Assembly: GCA_026545765.1 (NCBI GenBank)
Contig: CM048844.1
Location: forward strand, 68,032,035 to 68,096,034
Reading direction: 5' to 3'
Source: Plantago major
Lineage: Eukaryota; Streptophyta; Magnoliopsida; Lamiales; Plantaginaceae
Length of the DNA stretch: 64,000 nucleotides
The position numbers and the translations under genes were made by a program. The first letter of the stretch is position 1; each line of letters starts with the position of its first letter. This document shows, piece after piece, positions 57,694 to 64,000 of this stretch. The notes below the pieces were generated by a model. The model made no database searches. It was not told the origin of the DNA and saw only the letters and a list, made by a program, of their open reading frames with translations.

Positions 57694-58215
57694 GGAGAAT
57701 TGCACTTTTGGTCCTTTAACTCGACGTCCTCTTCGTTTACGGCCTATGAAATGTCAAATTTGCAAAACTAATCCTAAAACCGTATAAATACGGCAAAATT
57801 AGGTAAAAAATGGGGATTTTTTTGGGTCCTTGGCGAACTGAAGGATAAAGGCGCGCGCGCGCGCGCACGCACACACACACACACACATATATATATATAC
57901 TTCCATTGAATAATTAAAAAAAAGACTCATATTATCCATGGAAGCTTGACAAATAAAAACCAATATTAACAAATTTAATATTTTCTATTTTACAATTTTT
58001 TTATATATATAAAATTTTTTTTGCAAACTACCATGTATGGAGCTTCCATAGCAGGAAGCTCTTCCTCTCGAGCTTCCTGCCATGGCTGGAGCTTCCACGG
58101 AACCGGAGATTCTTCACACTAGGAAGCTCCAGATCCGACAGGAAGCTCCGGTTGGAGTTGGAGCTTCCCGTCGGTGAGCTTCTTGCCATGGAAGCTCCTT
58201 CCATGGAGCTTCAAT
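57694..58215. mobile_element. Candidate MULE-like fragment with AGCTTCC palindromes (locus C)
   Basis: Begins GGGAGAATTGCACTTTTGGTCC, similar to ends of MULE-type elements known from many plants. A GC/AC/TA microsatellite follows (57851-57899), then a cluster of AGCTTCC/GGAAGCT motifs (57942-58210), several in palindromes such as CCATGGAAGCTCC. No matching right end is visible before the Copia pseudogene at about 58325, so it is truncated. Confidence 0.45.
57851..57899. repeat. Compound microsatellite (GC)n(AC)n(TA)n
   Basis: Seven to eight GC units, then about ten AC units, then TA units. The alternating purine-pyrimidine run could adopt Z-DNA; that is inference. Confidence 0.95.
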
Positions 58216-58324
58216 TGAGGAAAATAAAAAAAAAATAAAAAAATAAAATGATGATAATAATTCATAATATGTAAATATTGAGAGTAAATAAATTGGGCAA
58301 TATAATTTTTTTTATTTTTTATTA

Positions 58325-61300
58325 AGTTTATTAATTAAAACCATCCATGTGATTTCACATCAAGTAAATGCCATGCTTCAGCAGAAGATCTGCTCACTGT
58401 AACTTGTTTCTTTGATCTTCAACTTACTAGAGAGCCCCCTATCATTATGCAGTATACTGAGTTTGATCTTCTTGTTATAGAACATCATGCATAGTCTGAA
58501 TCACTATATGCATGTCACGCCCCAAAACCAAAATAACGATTTTCAAAAGACGCGACCGGCCGTGTATCGTAAGCTGGTCTTACGCCAACACGAAGCCTAA
58601 AAAAAATAACATAAACTGATTATTTGCGGAAACGTAAACTTTAACATTGTGTCCAAAAGTAAAGTATCAGAGCAACTAAATCCCAAAATACAAAGGTCTA
58701 CAAAACTAGCTACAAGTCTCAAAACTCAAAAACAACTGAAAAGCCAGGTTTGAACAAAAAGAAAAATCCTACAAACTAACTCTAGAACTCCAAAGCATTC
58801 TTCTTAAAATACCTTACGTCCCTGGAAAAAAATGCGTAAATTACCATAATATAAATCAAAACAGTGCACTGGAATCAGGGCTAGAGCGCAGACAAAAAGG
58901 TGCCAAGAACAAAGAACTTCAAGACCTCCGTACGACTTTGTTTCACATCCGATTTTACATAAACAAGTTTCTGTAGGTCCGTTACAAGATAAAGATGCGT
59001 TACAGAAATCTCGGCAAAGTTTCGGTACGAGAATAAGGAAAACGGACGGTCGAAAGCTTTTTACGCAACCGGGGAAGGGAACCAAAGAGTTTTACAGATT
59101 AAGGCTTGCAGAAACATGACATACAAGTCGCAGGGATGTCAACGAGATGATCTGGGTCAAGATTGAAAGTCGTTTGATAGGGTTTTGGTTGCGAAACGAG
59201 GCTAGGTATATATGTTTGGCTATGGCGTGAGAGGTGAGTACGTAGGTACATGATTGGCACGGTGATGATGATTATTGAATGATTAATGACCATGGCAGTA
59301 CTGAGCCTAAAACTCGGATGGTTATTGCATGGTAAGGTGTGGCAGAAGGTATCTAGGGAAGATGATGAAGACGGCCAATCAATTTGTAAATTAAGTGTTT
59401 AGGGTTATAACTAGTAGTAATAACTCAGGCTTGGCTGGTCTATATAAAAATAGATATATAAAATATACTTATAAAAATAAAATATAAAATACAATTTAGA
59501 AAAGGTACGGGTTTTTACAATGCAGTTACATGTAAGTTCTGATTTTTGAAAAGAAAATCCCCAGTCACATGTCACTTTTAATGTATTTGATTATTCTTAA
59601 TACTCCATTTAGATGATCAGTGCAGGGATTTTCCATGATTGACTAAAATACTTATGTCAGGTCTAGTTATGGTTAAATATATCAAATTTCCTATAAGCTT
59701 TCTGTAGAAAGTAGTATCTTTGATAGCAGATGAGTTGTTTGCTGTAAACTTTACATTTTGCTCTATTGGAGTTGTTACTGGTTTGCATCCAAGTAGTTAT
59801 GCTATCTCAATGATCTCAGATGCATATTTCTTTTGAGATATATGTACTACTGTGTCATTTCTTGCAATCTCCAATCCCAGGAAATACTTTAACTGTCCAA
59901 GATCTCTAATCTTGAAATTATGCTTTAATTGATCTTTAATTTGTTCAAATTCAGAGATTTGTTCACTCCCTATCATAATGTCATCTACATAACTGAGTAG
60001 AGCAACAGAGTTATTATTTTCTTTTGTCCCTTTAGTGCATAATGAGTATTCACTTCTTGACTATGTAAAACCTATACTCTTGAGATAATTAGTAGGTTTT
60101 GAATTCCATTGTCTGGAGGCTTGTTTTAAGCCATATATTGATTTATGCAGCTTACATACATATCAGTTTGGATCTCCCCCTGACTTGAAAGACCTTGGGG
60201 TATCTTCATGTATATTTTTTCATCAAGATCCTCATTAAGAAATGCATTATGCACATCTAGCTGACATAAGTGCCAATTTTGTTTTGAAGCTAATGCTAGG
60301 AATATCTTCACAAAAGTGTGTTTAGCTACAAGACTGAAGGTTTTTGTGTAATCAAATTCATACTTCTGTGTATATCCTTTAGCTACTAATCTAGCTTTAT
60401 ATTTATTATCCACTTTTCCTTCTGAATTGAGATTTGTTTTAAAAACAAACCTACAATCAATTAGTCTTATGTCTTGTGTTCTTTTAACTATAATCCATGT
60501 TTTATTATCCCCAAGTGCTTTCAATTCTTCTTGTATAGCTTTTCTACAGTGTGGTTCAACTATTGCTTCCTCATAAGTTTCTGGTTCATGAGTAAGAGCT
60601 AAATTGATTGAATAAAGAACTTGTTATGTCCTAGAAGTTCTGAGATTGGATATTTTACTAAATTATTCCTGGCTCTTATAGTGATGCTTTTGCATCATGG
60701 TGATATATATCCAATTTTGATAGAAGCTTTCTCGTTCTTGATGTTCTTCTTAGGTTTTCTTCTTGAATTACATGTGACAATCTCTACTGATCATTATCAC
60801 TTTCATCCTCATCCAGTATTTCATGTTCATTTTCCATCATTATATTTTCTTAAGGTACATTATTTTGTGCTTCTTCATTTTAGAAGATTTCTTCTTCTTC
60901 TATTTCTTTCTCTCGTTCAATCCAGTTATAGTCATCATATGCCGGTGCTTGGAGATGAATCTCATCTCTTTTAGTGATCTTTTCTCTGTAGGGAAAAACT
61001 ATTTCCATAAAGATCACATTTCTTAATATAAAGATTACTTTCTTGTTCAGGTCATAAATCTTATAACCTTTCACATTTTATGGGTACCTAACAAATATGC
61101 ATTTTTGTAATCTTGAATCCAATTTGGTTCTTTCCACTGACTCTGTGCATGTAAAACACAGACAACTAAAAGTTTTAATGTCAGTGTAGTCTGACTTTTC
61201 ATCATAAAACATCTCAAATGGTGTTTTATTGTCTAAGACATGACTAGGTGTTCTATTTATTAAGTATGCAACAGTTACAACTGCTTCTCCCTAGAATACT

Positions 61301-63050
61301 TTAGGTAAATTTGATTGGAATAACAATGCTCTTGTAACATTTAAAAGATGTTGATGCTTTCTCTCAACCACTCCATTTTGTTGTGGAGTTTAAGTACATG
61401 TCTTTTGATGTATAATTCCATTTTTACTCATCATTTCTGGTAAGTGAAACTCCATCCCATTGTCAGATCTTATTATCTTGCTTTTCTTCTGCATTTGATT
61501 CTGTATCATTTAAATGAAAACACTAAGAGCTTCTTTAGTTTCTGACTTGTGTTTTAGTAAGTAAATCCAGGTTAATCTACTATAGTCATCCACTATTGTT
61601 AAGAAATAATGGTGATTCTTTAAAGTAGCTACTGAATAAGGTCCCCATAAATCACAATGCAACAAATCTAGAATAGAACTAGAACTTTTATTTCTAACTG
61701 GAAATAGGAGTTTCTTCTGTTTTGCTTGCATACAAACATCAAATTAAGAAAAGTCCTTACAGGAAAGATTAGGATTAGAGGCCTGAATAACATGTAATCT
61801 ATTTAAACTAAGATGTCCTAATCTAAAATGCCAAATATGATCTTTAATAGCTGCAGCTTGATCATGGTCATTTTGATTGGAGATGACTAGTACCTTAGGT
61901 AAAGTAACAACAGTCTTCAACTGATACAGACCTTTCTGTGTTTCAATCTGTCCAAGCTTTATCATTGATGGACTCAATGAACTTGTCTGTAGAATGTGAC
62001 AATCATTGTTAGAGAACAAGAATGTTATATCATTGTCTCTACAGACTTTATTCACTAACATGAGATTCACTGAAGGTACACATAAGACCTTCTATAAAAT
62101 GCAATTATATGTCAGCTTTATATCTCCCATATGTGTAATGGATATTCTAGTTCAATCAGGTAGCTGAATAAAAGCACTTAGTGCTGTAACATTATTAGTA
62201 AAAGTCTTTTATCATAAATAATATGATCTGATGCTCCTGAGTCTAGAATCCAATCATTAAGGTTTCTATTAGAGATAAAATTCATTGGAAAATTTATACC
62301 TGCATAGTTTAGCTCAGTAAGTAGCTTAACCGCAGATGGTGCAGAGTTGGGGCTTGCCACCATGTTTGCATTCTGCTGTGCGGAGTTGGTAGCTTGTGCA
62401 GCAGGCTTGTTTTGTGCAAAGTTCATGAGCTGGTTAAACTGTTCACCAGTGAGGTTCACAGAGCTAACTTAGCCAGGTGTAGTTGCATTTGCATGATACT
62501 GGTTTCCCATACCACCATAGCCAAATCTTACACCTCTTCCTCTGTGACCTCCTCTTCCTCCATTATCAAAGGGTTTCTTAGAGCCATTCATTGGATAACC
62601 ATGCACCTTAAAGCAATTTTCAATAGTGTAATTGCTTAGAGTAGGGCAATTAGAACAAGTGAACCCTTTCTTATCTTTTCTTTTGTATCCAATGCTCATA
62701 GCAGAAGTCTCTATGGGAGACATGTTGCTTTCTCTTGACATTTTATGTCTTTCTTATTGCAAGACCAGTGAGTAAGCCTTGTCAAGAGAGGGTTTTGGAT
62801 CTATGAGAAGGATCTAAGCATGTCAAAAGAATCATTAAGTCCCATTAGAAAGTTAAAGATCTTATCAATGTCCTGCACCTTCTCAAGGTAGCTAGTGACA
62901 GTAGTATCTTTGCAAGAGCGGGTAGGCAATGGCCTGTAATCCTCTAGTTCTTCCCATAAGCTTGAGAGCTTGGTGAAAAAAATCAGTAACATGGGTATTT
63001 CCTTGAATAACACTACTCATTTCTTGCTGCAAGTGAAAGATACACAGTAA
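58325..63050 (-). pseudogene. Copia retrotransposon polyprotein, broken and without LTRs
   Basis: In minus orientation, from 63050 leftward: gag remnant (63013-62801, SYLEKVQDIDKIFNFLMGL), zinc knuckle region (62650-62590, CSNCPTLSNYTIENCFKVHG), protease (DWILDSGASDHI, about 62255), GAG-pre-integrase (about 61840-61760, HFRLGHLSLNRL), integrase core (61680-61540, LLHCDLWGP, FLTIVDDYSR), reverse transcriptase (60524 to about 59540, with QLDVHNAFLNEDL and YVDDI) and RNase H (59580-58330, with AYSDSDYA and VSRSSAE). Several stops and frameshifts break it. A solo LTR interrupts the RNase H. No LTRs of its own were found at either side, so it is truncated at both ends. Confidence 0.9.
58513..59519. 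mobile_element. Solo LTR with ATGCA target duplication, inside the Copia RNase H
   Basis: 1007 bp starting TGTCACGCCCC and ending TTTTTACA, flanked by exact ATGCA at 58508-58512 and 59520-59524. It has no coding capacity. The start TGTCACGCCCC is common among plant LTRs. On the minus strand the Copia frame HVTA / YSDSDYA meets across one copy of ATGCA, which confirms the boundaries. Confidence 0.9.
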
Positions 63051-64000
63051 TAATTGTAATAATTAACAAGTAGTAATTATTAATAAAATTAACAACTAGT
63101 TTGATGATTCTGGAAATAGAAACTAACTTTTCGTAATGTCAAAGAAAGATTAATCTGAATTTTTTTTATTTTAAAATAAAAATAATTTTTTAATATTTTT
63201 TCCAAATTTAATTACAGTTAGGTAATGTTTTGTTGGTCCTCACGTGACAAGGTTGTGGCCAACTAGAAAGGCTTGTTTGATTCTGGAACATTGGAAAATG
63301 GTATAAGGGTAAACTCCAGCTTTTAGTCCGCCAGTTGTCAAATTCGTGGACCAAAATGTAATTGTTTGTCTATAGAGGTTTATTATATAATTAGATACGC
63401 TAATAAGGTAGTAAAAAGATATCTCCCCGATGAAGAGTTTTTGTTACGTGGAGCCTTCTATCGTCAGTCAAGGTCGCCCTGACTAACTTCAGTCATCTAT
63501 TTTGATCCGTTAGATTAAAAGTTTAACGGTGGAGATCGGATAATCTACTACCTTTCGCACCAAGTGTTGTCATGGGGTGTCGCACGAGGTGTTGTACTAC
63601 GTGTTGCTATAACCGTCTATATCGCTCTAAACTATTTAAATATATTAAAACAAAAAAAACATCATTTTTCATATATTAAAAATTCCCTACTAAAAATTAA
63701 AATATTTCAGTTAAAATCAAAATCAAATCAAAACCAATCAAATTAAATCAAAACAATCAAATTAAAGTAATCCCCAAATTCATCCACGATCATCATCATC
63801 GCCAAGCCACTCATCATCTCAAAGAACCAATTCTTGCGCTCATTATAATTATCACTACTAATTAACCAAGGTTGTGGATTTAGCTTATTAATTGAGGTTG
63901 AAAATGACAGCTGGATGGAAGGCGAAAGAGAATTTCTCTTTCAATTTGACGTATTGAATTGGGGAATTTAAGTTAGGTTGATCCAATTTTAATATTTTAT
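63051..64000. other. AT-rich flank, no gene recognised
   Basis: 63308 begins AGGGTAAACTCCAGCTTTTAGTCC, which resembles a MULE-type end, but no partner lies in the window. 63420-63600 is less AT-rich and carries no frame I can support. The last 250 bp are AT-rich. Confidence 0.4.

Noticed and set aside
63308..63400. Terminal inverted repeat of another MULE
   Set aside because: Only one end is in the window and no partner or target duplication can be tested.

Overview
This window is nuclear DNA from a flowering plant, most likely a eudicot. The evidence is two intron-rich host genes with canonical GT/AG introns, plus plant-specific transposon families: TNP2-type CACTA, MULE, Athila/Tat-like Gypsy, Copia, LINE with DUF4283 and zf-RVT, Tourist and Stowaway. 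The species cannot be read from the sequence. There are no operons, CRISPR arrays, or rRNA or tRNA genes that I can see.

There are two apparently intact host genes, both on the + strand. TAF5 (12619-20352, 19 coding exons, 673 aa) encodes a LisH/NTD2/WD40 subunit of TFIID. The second (50861-56639, 7 exons, 565 aa) encodes a coiled-coil plus WD40 protein of a plant family I cannot name. In both, all splice phases close into one open frame. Both have a DNA transposon ending within about 325 bp upstream of the start codon.

Layout: 1-6862 is a LINE split by a CACTA transposon and lacking its reverse transcriptase. It is inserted into a DUF4283 (LINE ORF1-like) frame on the minus strand (6866-7430). 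7.4-11.3 kb holds AT-rich non-coding DNA, an inverted-repeat MITE family, diverged tandem repeats and the last exon of a FAR1/FRS-like gene. 11329-12296 is a Tourist-like element with a TTA target duplication, followed by TAF5. 20.8-22.0 kb is a LINE RNase H remnant interrupted by a palindrome-rich element.

22443-44985 is the centrepiece. It is a Mutator-like element with about 320-bp terminal inverted repeats and a perfect 9-bp target duplication. It carries a broken mudrA-type transposase and an intact, convergent GRF-zinc-finger gene. A Gypsy solo LTR sits in the transposase exon, a Gypsy element sits in that LTR, and a GAG-only Gypsy element sits in that one. Each level has its own exact 5-bp target duplication.

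45.0-50.6 kb holds a decayed Copia element with a nested solo LTR, a Pack-type element carrying a PIRL-like gene fragment, and a short non-autonomous MULE with the same ends as the large one. After the second host gene come GAGCTCG- and AGCTTCC-rich repeats. The last part is a minus-strand Copia polyprotein pseudogene (about 58.3-63.05 kb) with another solo LTR in its RNase H region. The final 950 bp are AT-rich with no gene recognised.
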